A stretch of DNA of 64,000 nucleotides, taken from the NCBI GenBank assembly GCA_009774245.1, contig VSNM01000017.1, forward strand, positions 1 to 64,000, written 5' to 3'. Below are positions 17,078-25,094 of this stretch, one piece after another. The notes beneath the pieces are model-generated. The model did no database searches. It was not told the origin of the DNA and saw only the letters and a program-made list of their open reading frames with translations. Both the position numbers and the translations under genes were made by a program. The stretch's first letter is position 1, and the number at the start of each line of letters is the position of its first letter. The stretch comes from Lachnospiraceae bacterium. GTDB lineage: Bacteria > Bacillota > Clostridia > Lachnospirales > Lachnospiraceae.

Positions 17078-17160
17078 GAGTAGGGAATGCCCTTCTCCAC
17101 TACTCGCGCGCCGGACGCGGGCAGCCTTAGCTGCATATTTCCTTTCCGCGTCCGTGTGCA
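17078..17160 (+). repeat. Structured tandem repeat, copy 1
   Basis: About 83 bp. Hairpin A closes with GAGTAG/CTACTC (17078-17083, 17100-17105). Hairpin B has an 8-bp stem GGACGCGG/CCGCGTCC (17113-17120, 17146-17153) enclosing a small hairpin GCAGC-CTTA-GCTGC, and ends GTGTGCA. Copy 2 repeats the layout with different but complementary stem bases. Confidence 0.75.
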
Positions 17161-17163
17161 ATC

Positions 17164-17248
17164 AAGTAGGGAAGAGCCATCTTCCCCTACTCGCCGCGCC
17201 GGGCGTCCGTCAGCTTGCTGACATATTTCATTTGGACGCCCGTGTGCA
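17164..17248 (+). repeat. Structured tandem repeat, copy 2
   Basis: About 85 bp, about 75 percent identical to copy 1 by eye. Hairpin B is GGGCGTCC/GGACGCCC (17201-17208, 17234-17241) with inner hairpin GTCAGC-TT-GCTGAC, so the stem changes relative to copy 1 are compensated on both arms. A fragment sharing 18 bases (TTCCCCTACTCGCCGCGC) occurs at 53276-53293 just upstream of tcdA. Confidence 0.75.
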
Positions 17249-17251
17249 TAA

Positions 17252-17285
17252 AGATAAGCAGGCTTTTGGCCTGCTTATTTTATAT
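17252..17285 (+). terminator. Terminator of the ABC-exporter operon
   Basis: ATAAGCAGGC, TTTT loop, GGCCTGCTTAT, then TTTAT. A strong stem with a short U tract after the repeats; it can also serve the minus-strand gene at 17295. Confidence 0.75.
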
Positions 17286-17294
17286 GATGTTCTA

Positions 17295-17537
17295 TTATGC
17301 TGTTTTGCGCTCCAATTCTTCAATCCGTTTTTCCAACTGATCAATCTTCCTAATCAGGATATCCACTGTCCCAGCCTCCAGTTTACAGGCATTGATTTCA
17401 TGCTGCATGGATTCCATGCGCTGTTCCATTTTGTCAAAACGCTGTTCCACTTTGTCAAAACGTCTGTTAATGCGATCTTCCATGCGTCCCATCTCTTCAA
17501 GAATCGCATTGACCATCAATTTCAATTCCTTATCCAT
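17295..17537 (-). CDS. Small coiled-coil protein, 80 aa
   Basis: The sequence is almost entirely amphipathic helix, with a short internal repeat RRFDKVEQ / QRFDKMEQ / QRMESMQ (residues about 25-46) and a second heptad stretch IDQLEKRIEELERK at the end; one cysteine is present. No membrane segment. It starts with a GGGGGTG ribosome site about 6 nt before the ATG. Such small proteins are common in Lachnospiraceae and their function is unknown; oligomerisation through the coiled coil is likely. Confidence 0.65.
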   Translation of the reverse strand: MDKELKLMVNAILEEMGRMEDRINRRFDKVEQRFDKMEQRMESMQHEINACKLEAGTVDILIRKIDQLEKRIEELERKTA

Positions 17538-17613
17538 TCTGTCACCCCCACCCCGATCTTGTTTTTATCATACCAGACTCCACAATTATTTTCAACCTCT
17601 CCATGCAATTCTT

Positions 17614-18798
17614 TTATACAAACGCCGCGGCCAGCACATTCCTAAGTTTTCTCGTGAGGGTAAACGTACCAGAATCCTTTAACTGCACCATCATCAAAAA
17701 CGTCATGTCGACCTCTGGCATATTCGCAAAATAGGGGCCAAGCCAGCCGTCCCAGCCGTACTCTCCGTGGGAACCGTTGATCACCGCGAGCGACGGCTCC
17801 GACAATACGCGCATCAGGTTGCTGTAGCTGTAACCTGCGAGGCTCTCCCACCCGGCCATCATAGCCTGTTGGTGCGGATACAGGCGGCAACCTGTCATGT
17901 ATGCCACCGTCGACGGTGACAGATAGGTTCTGCCCTGATATGTTCCCCCGTTCATGAGCATCTGCGCAAAATGCCTGTAGTCCGCGATCGTGGATACCAG
18001 CCCTGCACCACCCGACTCAAACTGAATGTCGGCATCCATGTGGTTGCAGATTCCCAGGTGATTTCCATGATATTCGGCAAGCCCGTCACCTGTCACCTCG
18101 TACACCTTCGTCAGCCTGTCCCTTTTTGACGCGTCAAGGCAAAATCCGGTATCCTTCATATGCAGTGGTTCAAAAAACTCCCTCTTCAGGAACTCTCCAA
18201 AGCGGACTCCCGATGCCGCCTCCACGACCGCGCCAAGGATATCGGCGCTCGTCCCATACCGCCAGCCCTCTCCCGGCTGAAAAGCAAGCCGACCCTGTCC
18301 CATTTTTGACGCCATCTCCATCGTCGTCATCGGACTGTCAGAGTACAGTCTCCTGTCCAGCTCATCGTAGACGAGCGCTGCGTCGCGGCTTGCAGGATCA
18401 GGATCGCAATTGTATGTAAGCCCTGATGTCATGGACAGACAGTCCTTTACCGTCACTGGCCTGTTTGCAGCCACGTCTCCCTCTGGTGCTGCTACTCTGA
18501 TACCCGCAAAGGTTGGTATGTATTTTGAGACGGGATCGAGCAGGTCGATCACACCGCGCTCCATCAACAGCATCACCGCGGCCGACGTGATCGGCTTTGT
18601 CATAGAATACAGCCGGAAGATGCTGTCCCTTTTCATCTTTCTCTGGTTTGCAATATCCGCATACCCGGCCTCCGCATAGTACACTTCCTCCCCCCTGTGA
18701 AGGACACAGAGATTTCCTCCTGCAATCTGCCCTGCCTGAACGCTCTCCTCAAGCAATTCCCCCAGTCTGTTTAATCTGCTATAATCCATTGTACACAT
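17614..18798 (-). CDS. Beta-lactamase-family serine hydrolase (class C/EstB-like), 394 aa
   Basis: The catalytic SxxK is SMTKPITSAAVMLL (Ser about residue 66), and a YNC near residue 125 and YRHF-type segments further on stand where the Tyr motif is expected. The order matches the beta-lactamase/D-Ala-D-Ala carboxypeptidase/EstB esterase family (PF00144). No signal peptide is visible, so it is probably a cytoplasmic esterase or peptidase rather than an antibiotic-inactivating enzyme. The ATG at 18798 follows AAAGGGATAAAAT. Immediately upstream is a 49-bp tandem duplication that includes the end of the preceding gene. Substrate unknown. Confidence 0.85.
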   Translation of the reverse strand: MCTMDYSRLNRLGELLEESVQAGQIAGGNLCVLHRGEEVYYAEAGYADIANQRKMKRDSIFRLYSMTKPITSAAVMLLMERGVIDLLDPVSKYIPTFAGIRVAAPEGDVAANRPVTVKDCLSMTSGLTYNCDPDPASRDAALVYDELDRRLYSDSPMTTMEMASKMGQGRLAFQPGEGWRYGTSADILGAVVEAASGVRFGEFLKREFFEPLHMKDTGFCLDASKRDRLTKVYEVTGDGLAEYHGNHLGICNHMDADIQFESGGAGLVSTIADYRHFAQMLMNGGTYQGRTYLSPSTVAYMTGCRLYPHQQAMMAGWESLAGYSYSNLMRVLSEPSLAVINGSHGEYGWDGWLGPYFANMPEVDMTFLMMVQLKDSGTFTLTRKLRNVLAAAFV

Positions 18799-18820
18799 AT
18801 TTTATCCCTTTCCCTCATTT

Positions 18821-18916
18821 ATACAAATTTTCAAAGCCAAAACGCGCTGCTGACTCTCTATTCCTCCAAATACAAATTTTCAAAGCCAAAACGCGCTGCT
18901 GACTCTCTATTCCTCC
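18821..18916. repeat. Direct tandem duplication, 47-bp unit, 49-bp period
   Basis: Two identical 47-bp copies, 18821-18867 and 18870-18916, separated by 2 bp. The right copy includes the last codons and TAG stop of the PF06541 gene, so the left copy is a duplicate of that 3' end placed in the spacer before the hydrolase gene. Perfect identity indicates a recent event. Confidence 0.9.
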
Positions 18917-19767
18917 GTATCATTTTCCGCAAACTCCACAAACTGCGAAAATGCTTCCTTATGCATTCTGGAGCTTGCATGCGGATTCCGTTTTAACAAC
19001 GAATGCATACGCCCGTACTCCCTCTTTGTCCGCGCGCCGTTCATTTTTTCCATAAACGCCGCCTTGGACATTCTGCTGTTCTCTCCCAGTCTGTCATACA
19101 TTTCCTTCCCGCTTTCCAATGCAGAATTGATCTTTCTAAGCCCTGCCTCCGATTTTTCTTTCAGCTCGCCGCCATAAAACGCGGATACGACTTCAATGTG
19201 CTTCTGAAATCTCCGAAAGTCTTCGTTGTTCTCCTCCAGGCTCAACAGCACCTCCTTGAGGTTGATCGCCTCACGGATACTCTCCGCCATATCGATCGAT
19301 ATATAGACAGTGAGCACAAAAACAATGACCTCCAAAACATTTGTACTCATATGCGAAGCCAGCCGCTCCACCGGCGTATGCCCGTACAGCGTGAGAATCA
19401 CCGAAAATACACCCCACGCCAATGAAGATGTCAGACAGATATGACCATTCAGATTCAGGCGCTGGTTACTGTAATCCCAGTACCGCACATGAAACAGCCA
19501 CTCCATCGCCGCTCCGGTGAAATATTCCAATATCGTCGCACTCACCATTCCCACCACAAACACCAGCCCGGGATTCGTGCGAACCGGCAGTGTGAAGATC
19601 AGTACGACAATCGCCCCAGAGCCATAAATCGGCAGAAACGGCCCCCTCATAAAGCCCCTGTTCACCCATTTTGCTTTCAGCACGGACACATAGCATGTCT
19701 CCCATACCCATCCCAAAAAGCAATAAAGATAGAAAAAAAACAGCCATGTTGAAAATGTATATATCAT
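18907..19767 (-). CDS. PF06541-family membrane protein (putative ABC transporter permease, CmpB-like)
   Basis: 286 aa. The N-terminal 150 residues hold about five hydrophobic helices with the typical family signatures FYLYCFLGWVWET, NRGFMRGPFLPIYGSGA and LEYFTGAAMEWLF, followed by a WDYS segment. The C-terminal third is soluble and helical. The family is named permease but biochemical evidence is thin. The ATG overlaps the TGA of thiN (ATGA), so both are translated from one mRNA. The gene ends with TAG inside a tandem duplication. Confidence 0.85.
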   Translation of the reverse strand: MIYTFSTWLFFFYLYCFLGWVWETCYVSVLKAKWVNRGFMRGPFLPIYGSGAIVVLIFTLPVRTNPGLVFVVGMVSATILEYFTGAAMEWLFHVRYWDYSNQRLNLNGHICLTSSLAWGVFSVILTLYGHTPVERLASHMSTNVLEVIVFVLTVYISIDMAESIREAINLKEVLLSLEENNEDFRRFQKHIEVVSAFYGGELKEKSEAGLRKINSALESGKEMYDRLGENSRMSKAAFMEKMNGARTKREYGRMHSLLKRNPHASSRMHKEAFSQFVEFAENDTEE

Positions 19768-20456
19768 CGCAACCCCTCCACACAGAGCAAAAGCATGCCG
19801 TCCTTCACCTCGATCTCGGCATCCTCCCCGATAAATTCATTGCTCACGCCAATCGGAAACTCTAATTTTACAGTAACATCATCCAGCAGATATTTCAATC
19901 CCTTTTCCGAGACGCCGTGCGCATCACCGCCGAACGCAAATACAGAAATACGATTTCCCGCCTCCGCGCTGCCTGCCGGAAAGTCCACCTTTTCATTTCG
20001 TATCAGCATCAGTGTCACATCATCACCCACGAGCACACCCTTCGCGCCCCGGTTTGACAGATACAGCAGACATTGAATATTTGCGATAATATGGTCGAAC
20101 CGCCCGCCCAGCGCCCCATAAAGCATAAACTGCCGATATCCTGCTGCCAGTCCCTCCTTGATGGCCGCAAGCATATCCGTGTCATCCTTCTCATACGGAA
20201 GTCTTTTTATCCGGAAATCCGCGTGTGAGAAATCAAGCCCCTCCTTATGCTCCAGCGAATCCATATCCCCTATCACAAGATCAGGCGTCAGACCAATCGC
20301 GGTCAGGTAATCCAGGCCCCCATCCGCGGCAATGCACAGATCATTTTCATCCAGCGTGATCTGCCTCTTCAATCGCTGCGCATCACACATCCCCGCTCCG
20401 ACAATCACACACTTTTTCACACTTCCAACCCACTTTCCCATCACAAATTGAAACAC
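19764..20456 (-). CDS. thiN: Thiamine diphosphokinase
   Basis: Transfers a pyrophosphate group from ATP to thiamine, making thiamine diphosphate. Visible motifs: CIAADGGLDYL, TPDLVIGDMDSLEH, YEKDDTDMLAAI and GALGGRFDHIIAN, which form the nucleotide- and thiamine-binding site. Length about 218-230 aa is typical. The start is uncertain: GTG at 20456, ATG at 20441 and GTG at 20420 (VKKCVIVGAG) are all in frame. The last best matches the usual family N terminus and has GGAAG close upstream. No TPP riboswitch was seen. It is coupled to the downstream PF06541 gene by ATGA and has a strong terminator upstream that isolates it from the MCP. Confidence 0.93.
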   Translation of the reverse strand: MFQFVMGKWVGSVKKCVIVGAGMCDAQRLKRQITLDENDLCIAADGGLDYLTAIGLTPDLVIGDMDSLEHKEGLDFSHADFRIKRLPYEKDDTDMLAAIKEGLAAGYRQFMLYGALGGRFDHIIANIQCLLYLSNRGAKGVLVGDDVTLMLIRNEKVDFPAGSAEAGNRISVFAFGGDAHGVSEKGLKYLLDDVTVKLEFPIGVSNEFIGEDAEIEVKDGMLLLCVEGLR

Positions 20457-20477
20457 ACTCTACTCTTATCATACAGA

Positions 20478-20513
20478 AAAAGTTCGTCAAAGTCAAGCCT
20501 TTGACGAACTTTT
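20478..20513 (-). terminator. Terminator after the MCP gene
   Basis: AAAAGTTCGTCAAAG and CTTTGACGAACTTTT form a perfect 15-bp stem with a 6-nt loop. Minus-strand transcripts end in a run of U; the A-rich left arm also allows activity on the other strand. Confidence 0.85.
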
Positions 20514-20533
20514 GTTCTGAATTTTATTCTAAA

Positions 20534-22267
20534 TCAGAAATTTTTAAACACATCTGTCTCTTTCTGGAGCGCTGCCGCGATCTGCTGATTCTCATCCATC
20601 CGGTTGCTGATATTCTCCATATCCGTGACAAGCACCTGCGTGCTCTCCGCCGCACCAGTCACACCCCTCGCTCCTTCGTCAATTGCGTCTGTGATCGTCT
20701 CGATCGACGAGGCGATCTCGTCAACTGCACGCTTTAGGTCATCCGTCTTGGCTGTAAACTCATCCATCACGCCCTCTATGTAAGTGGCATTGTCCCTGTA
20801 CTGCTCGCCGCTGCTCACAAAGTTCTCAAACTCCGGCAGAATCGAATTGGTCATGTACTCCACCAGATTGTTGGACTGTCCTGCAAGGTTCTGGACAGCA
20901 TTCGTGACCACGCCGTTGATCTCCTGGATACGGTTGGCTGTCGCACGGCTGGAATCCGCAAGCTGCCTGATCTCATCTGCGACAACCGCAAATCCTTTTC
21001 CTGCCTCCCCCGCTCTCGCTGCCTCGATGGAAGCATTCAATGCCAGCAGATTTGTCTGACTGGATATACTCAGGATATCATTGGTCAACCCGTTCACCTG
21101 CTCGACACTCTTGCTCTCCTTGATTGCCTGATTCAGCACTTCGAGAATCTCCTGTACCTTTGTTCCCGTCTCCTGCATATTGGACTTCGCATTTGCCTCC
21201 ATCGCGTCCGCATTTTCCTTCATCTTCTTGGAATAGTCGTTGATGCTGTTCGACTTATCCGCAATGATCTGGACCTCACTGCGCACAGACTCCGCATTCT
21301 GGTTGATGATCGTAGCGGAATGTCCGACCTCCTGCATCGTGGCAGACAGCTCCTGCGTCACCGCAGAAAGGTCTGACGCACTGTCGTTGGAGGTCCGCAC
21401 ACTCTCCTGCACTTCGCGGACGACCTCCTCAAGCTTTCTGGAATTTTCGATGATCAATTTCATGATGCTCTGCAGCTTGCCCATGAACGTATTGATGCCA
21501 TTTCCCAGATCAGCGATCTCATCATTGGACAAGATACTGATGCGCTTTGTCAGGTCACCCTGACTCTGATCGATGCCATTGATGATATCATTGATCTCAT
21601 GATTGGCGACGATCAGCTTTCTGATGATCAGCACAAATACACCGTACAGCGTGCTCAGCAGTGCTACAACACTGAGCCCTACAATGACCAGATTTTTAAA
21701 CACTGCCCTGTTGAACGCTTCCGTCAGTGCATCGCTGGCCTGCGTCGCACTTTCCTGCGCACTCTCCATCATCATGTCAACCTGGCGCTGCATCTCATCG
21801 CTGCACTGTTTGATCGTCGAGTTTGCGAGGTCAAATGCCAGCTGCTTCTCCGCGTTTCCACTGTACGCCATCAGATTCGCGATCTCGTACTTCATCGTCT
21901 CATAGTTGGAGACAAGCTTGTCATATGCAGCGGCATCTGCCTCCACCAGACTATCCCTGTACTCCACCAGATATGTGTCAAGCACCACCTCCTCCGCGCG
22001 AACCTCCGCAACGGTCGCGATCAGCGTGTCCAGATCCGTTGCGATAATATGTGAGAGCGCTTTCTTGTGAATCTCCTGCAGTTCTCTCTCGATATTGCTC
22101 AACTGTGAGATATTGACCATATGCTCATCCGATATCGCCACCGCAGTCGTATTCACCCTTCTCAGATTACTAATCGCCGCAATATTTGAATAAATCGCCA
22201 GCACTCCGAGTATGAAAACCGGAACCAAAATGACGATCGTGATACTCAAGCGTTTCTTACCCTTCAT
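20534..22267 (-). CDS. Methyl-accepting chemotaxis protein, 577 aa
   Basis: The order is a first membrane helix (residues about 7-27), a periplasmic four-helix-bundle type sensor domain, a second helix (about 190-215, LVIVGLSVVALLSTLYGVF), a HAMP linker and a cytoplasmic signalling domain with the hairpin-tip signature LNASIEAARAGEAGKGFAVV then ADEIRQLADSS. I chose the start MKGKKRLSITI at 22267 because AAGGAGGGGG precedes it; a longer reading would overlap the upstream gene. It follows a solute-binding lipoprotein gene by 13 bp, so the two are probably co-expressed and may work together in sensing. No other chemotaxis genes are in the window. Confidence 0.93.
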   Translation of the reverse strand: MKGKKRLSITIVILVPVFILGVLAIYSNIAAISNLRRVNTTAVAISDEHMVNISQLSNIERELQEIHKKALSHIIATDLDTLIATVAEVRAEEVVLDTYLVEYRDSLVEADAAAYDKLVSNYETMKYEIANLMAYSGNAEKQLAFDLANSTIKQCSDEMQRQVDMMMESAQESATQASDALTEAFNRAVFKNLVIVGLSVVALLSTLYGVFVLIIRKLIVANHEINDIINGIDQSQGDLTKRISILSNDEIADLGNGINTFMGKLQSIMKLIIENSRKLEEVVREVQESVRTSNDSASDLSAVTQELSATMQEVGHSATIINQNAESVRSEVQIIADKSNSINDYSKKMKENADAMEANAKSNMQETGTKVQEILEVLNQAIKESKSVEQVNGLTNDILSISSQTNLLALNASIEAARAGEAGKGFAVVADEIRQLADSSRATANRIQEINGVVTNAVQNLAGQSNNLVEYMTNSILPEFENFVSSGEQYRDNATYIEGVMDEFTAKTDDLKRAVDEIASSIETITDAIDEGARGVTGAAESTQVLVTDMENISNRMDENQQIAAALQKETDVFKNF

Positions 22268-22280
22268 TTTGTCCCCCTCC

Positions 22281-23573
22281 TTATTGTACTGTCGAAGCTG
22301 TGATTCCATTTACCAGCCTGTCCGCCAGGTCCTGCAACGGCATATTGTCCGGATTACCGGCCGCTATGACATCCGCATAAGATGTGCATGCATTCCAATA
22401 ACTGTTTCCCACGCGCTGCAGCACGCCGTACTGCGCCTGGTCGATGACAGCCGCGATCGCCGGAACCTTTGCGATCGTATCCGAGGCCGCCGCAACTGCG
22501 TTGGAAGGTCCTGTATTTCTCTCCTCAAAACGCAGGATCTGATTCTCTTCATTTGTGATCCAGTCAGCCAGCTTATGTGCCCACGCCAGATGCTCTGAGT
22601 AAGCATTCACGCCAAACATCTTGTACCCGATAAAAGAGGACATCTGTATCTGCTGCCCGTTGCAGGTGTATGTCGGAAGCTTGCAGGCCGCATAATTATT
22701 CCCCCATGCCTCCTGCACCGCAACCGCATTCCACACGCCGCTGATGCCCGCGATGCAGCTGTCATCCTGTATGCCCTCAACAAAACTGCCGTCCGGCTGT
22801 GCGATAAACCCCGGATGCGTCGCGATATCGATCAGCGCCTGTGTCACATCGACACCCTTGATGCTTCCCTCCGTGGTATTCCAGTTGCAGTAGTTGGTGA
22901 CGCCGTCATCATTGATTCCAAATTCCATGCCTGTATTTCCATAAAATGAATACAGATACCAGCCGGAATTAAACTCCATCGACAGCTTCTTCTCGTTCTC
23001 AGCCGCCACCTCAAGGATTCTGTCCATTGTCTGCACATCTGCCTCCGACAGGTACGCCTTGTTATAATACAGGAAATAACCATTGTCCGCAGAATACGGA
23101 TATGCGTATAAAGTACCATTGTAGGACGCCGCATCCACCGCCTCCGACAGATTTGCAGCCTTCACTTCACTCTGATTCTCCACCGGCGAGAGCGCCCCGC
23201 CCGCGATCAGGCTGTAAAGCTGGTCATCCGGCATGGAGAAAATGTCCGCCGCGTTGTGAATATCTCCCAGTACATTATTTCTGGTATCCGCATCACTCGA
23301 CACCTCGATCGTGATATCAAAATCAGCCTGTCCCGCATACTTCTGCTCAAAGCTGTCGATCATCTTCTGCAGATTCTCGATATTCGCCTCCTCAACCCAG
23401 ACGCGCAGCGACACCTTGCCCGACTCGAGCTGCCCGTCCCCGTCATCCTGCTGTACTTCCACATCCGCCGGCTCTGTATCAGTCTGATTACCGGCATCCG
23501 CATTGCCACAGCCTGTGAGCGCCATTGTCAATAAAGAAACAGACAGCATTGCCACTAATAATCTCTTCTTCAC
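22281..23573 (-). CDS. Extracellular solute-binding lipoprotein (sugar-type), orphan
   Basis: 430 aa. A signal peptide and lipobox (ALTG-C, about residues 17-21) are followed by an acidic linker and a family 1 solute-binding fold; segments such as VWVEEANIENLQKMIDSFEQ and DIFSMPDDQLYSLIAGG are typical of maltose/oligosaccharide binders. The real start is GTG at 23573 (VKKRLLVAML) with AGGGAGA upstream; a longer reading from 23705 lacks a signal. No ABC permease or ATPase genes are adjacent. Instead the next gene is a chemoreceptor, so the protein may present a ligand to that receptor, or share a permease encoded elsewhere. Confidence 0.88.
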   Translation of the reverse strand: MKKRLLVAMLSVSLLTMALTGCGNADAGNQTDTEPADVEVQQDDGDGQLESGKVSLRVWVEEANIENLQKMIDSFEQKYAGQADFDITIEVSSDADTRNNVLGDIHNAADIFSMPDDQLYSLIAGGALSPVENQSEVKAANLSEAVDAASYNGTLYAYPYSADNGYFLYYNKAYLSEADVQTMDRILEVAAENEKKLSMEFNSGWYLYSFYGNTGMEFGINDDGVTNYCNWNTTEGSIKGVDVTQALIDIATHPGFIAQPDGSFVEGIQDDSCIAGISGVWNAVAVQEAWGNNYAACKLPTYTCNGQQIQMSSFIGYKMFGVNAYSEHLAWAHKLADWITNEENQILRFEERNTGPSNAVAAASDTIAKVPAIAAVIDQAQYGVLQRVGNSYWNACTSYADVIAAGNPDNMPLQDLADRLVNGITASTVQ

Positions 23574-23704
23574 AGCAAATCTCCCTTCACATATTATTTT
23601 CCGACAATTCCTTATTCTTATTTTATACCATCTGTAATCTTTTTTCAATGAATATTTTTTAATCTTTTTTAAGTGTTTTTGTATATAATATGCACAAAAA
23701 TGCA

Positions 23705-25009
23705 CTATTTTCTCTCGTCCACAATTGTAACCTTTCTCTTGAATAACATTGTATCAAACGGATTCTTTCCTGCGTCATACACATCCGGCTCCACTCCAAT
23801 GGTTCTGTGGATCGCGCAGGCCACCCTATGCTTCACGTCTGCCCAGTGCTCTGACAGCAGCGCTCCCGTCATTGCAGTACTTTCAACATAGACATCCACC
23901 ACATCAATGTGGTGTTCCTCTCTGATACGTATTATATAGGAAGCTTCGATATCACGCAGCGCACAGAGGACCGCCTCCACATGGGATACTGACACGCTGT
24001 TTCCCCTGATCAGAAGCGTATCATCCATCCCACAGCAAAGCCTGTCTATTCTCGCCATCGTTCTGCCGCACTGACATTTCTCATAATTGATTCTGGCAAT
24101 GTGCATCGTGCGGTATCTGATCAGCGGGATTCCCTCTCTCTGAAGCGATGTAAATACAAGTTCTCCGTGCGCCCCGGCGGGAAGCACGAGCATCGTATTC
24201 GTATCCAGTATCTCCGCCAGGAAAAAATCCTCCTGAATGTGCATCCCCTTCCTGTACTCACACTCACACGCCACTCCGAGTCCCGTCAGCTCTTCGAGAC
24301 TGAAGATGTCATAAACTCTGATCCCAAGCCGCTCCTCAAGCCGCTCCCGGATACTCTCTGCCCACGAGCTGCCTTCGCACATCGCCGCCTTTAACTGCAG
24401 ACTCTCCTTCAACCCTCTCTCTCCCACGATCTGCGCCACCTGCATCAGCTCCGAGGAGGTGCCAATCACCCCCGTCACCTGCAGCCGCCGCATCAGTGCA
24501 GTCAATACCGCGGGCTTACAGCCGGCCGCCGGTATCACTGCCGCCCCGACCTGCTCCGCTCCGCGGGATGCTCCCGGATCATCGGTACACACGCCATCAC
24601 TGTGCGCAACCTGTATCACATCGCGCTCACCCAGACCTGCCATACTGATCGACCGCGCCATACATTCACTCTGGATGTCGATATCGCCCTGCGAATATCC
24701 GGCCATCGTCTCCATGCCGACGTACCCAGCTCTGTGCTGCGACACATGATAGCGCACGATCTTACTGTCCGGCAGAGCAAATACCCCCAGAGGATAGGCT
24801 TCGATCAAATCCTCTTTTGTCGTGAAGGGCAGTTTATCCAAATCCTCAATTCCCCGTATATCACCCGGCTCAAGCCCCAGCCTTCGCATTTTTTTCATAT
24901 AATACCCTGCGTTATGATACATATAATCGACGAGCTCCACAAGACGCCTTCCCTGCAGGATTGCCAGTTCATCCCGACTCATACATTCCCTTGCCTTATT
25001 CCATATCAT
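23705..25009 (-). CDS. PaaK-like (phenylacetate-CoA ligase family) protein with degenerate ATP loop
   Basis: 434 aa. Family landmarks are clear: LPFTTKEDLIEAYPLGVFAL, ERDVIQVAHSDG, a YDIFSLEELTG core, GMHIQEDFFLAEI, LIRYRTMHIARI, CQCGRTMARIDR and DTLLIRGNSVSVSHVE. However the P-loop, normally HASSGTTGKPTV, reads HVSQHRAGYVGMET here, and the following GLFTGG-type loop reads GVCTDDPGAS. ATP-dependent adenylation therefore looks unlikely, suggesting a non-catalytic or altered member. The start MIWNKAREC follows GGAGGAAATAAC. It lies between malQ and the solute-binding gene on the same strand. Target unknown. Confidence 0.8.
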   Translation of the reverse strand: MIWNKARECMSRDELAILQGRRLVELVDYMYHNAGYYMKKMRRLGLEPGDIRGIEDLDKLPFTTKEDLIEAYPLGVFALPDSKIVRYHVSQHRAGYVGMETMAGYSQGDIDIQSECMARSISMAGLGERDVIQVAHSDGVCTDDPGASRGAEQVGAAVIPAAGCKPAVLTALMRRLQVTGVIGTSSELMQVAQIVGERGLKESLQLKAAMCEGSSWAESIRERLEERLGIRVYDIFSLEELTGLGVACECEYRKGMHIQEDFFLAEILDTNTMLVLPAGAHGELVFTSLQREGIPLIRYRTMHIARINYEKCQCGRTMARIDRLCCGMDDTLLIRGNSVSVSHVEAVLCALRDIEASYIIRIREEHHIDVVDVYVESTAMTGALLSEHWADVKHRVACAIHRTIGVEPDVYDAGKNPFDTMLFKRKVTIVDERK

Positions 25010-25094
25010 GTTATTTCCTCCATATGTTATAGATAGAGAAAATCGCCATGCCACGACTTTTTACAGTCATCACACAGCGATTTACCACAGCTCC

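Noticed and set aside
17078..17248. CRISPR-like array
   Set aside because: Only two imperfect adjacent copies with internal hairpins, no spacers and no cas genes.
19764..20533. TPP riboswitch near thiN
   Set aside because: The upstream spacer contains only the MCP terminator; the conserved THI-box core was not found.
21599..22054. Plus-strand frame of 151 codons inside the MCP gene
   Set aside because: Antisense to the sensor domain of the MCP, no supporting signals.
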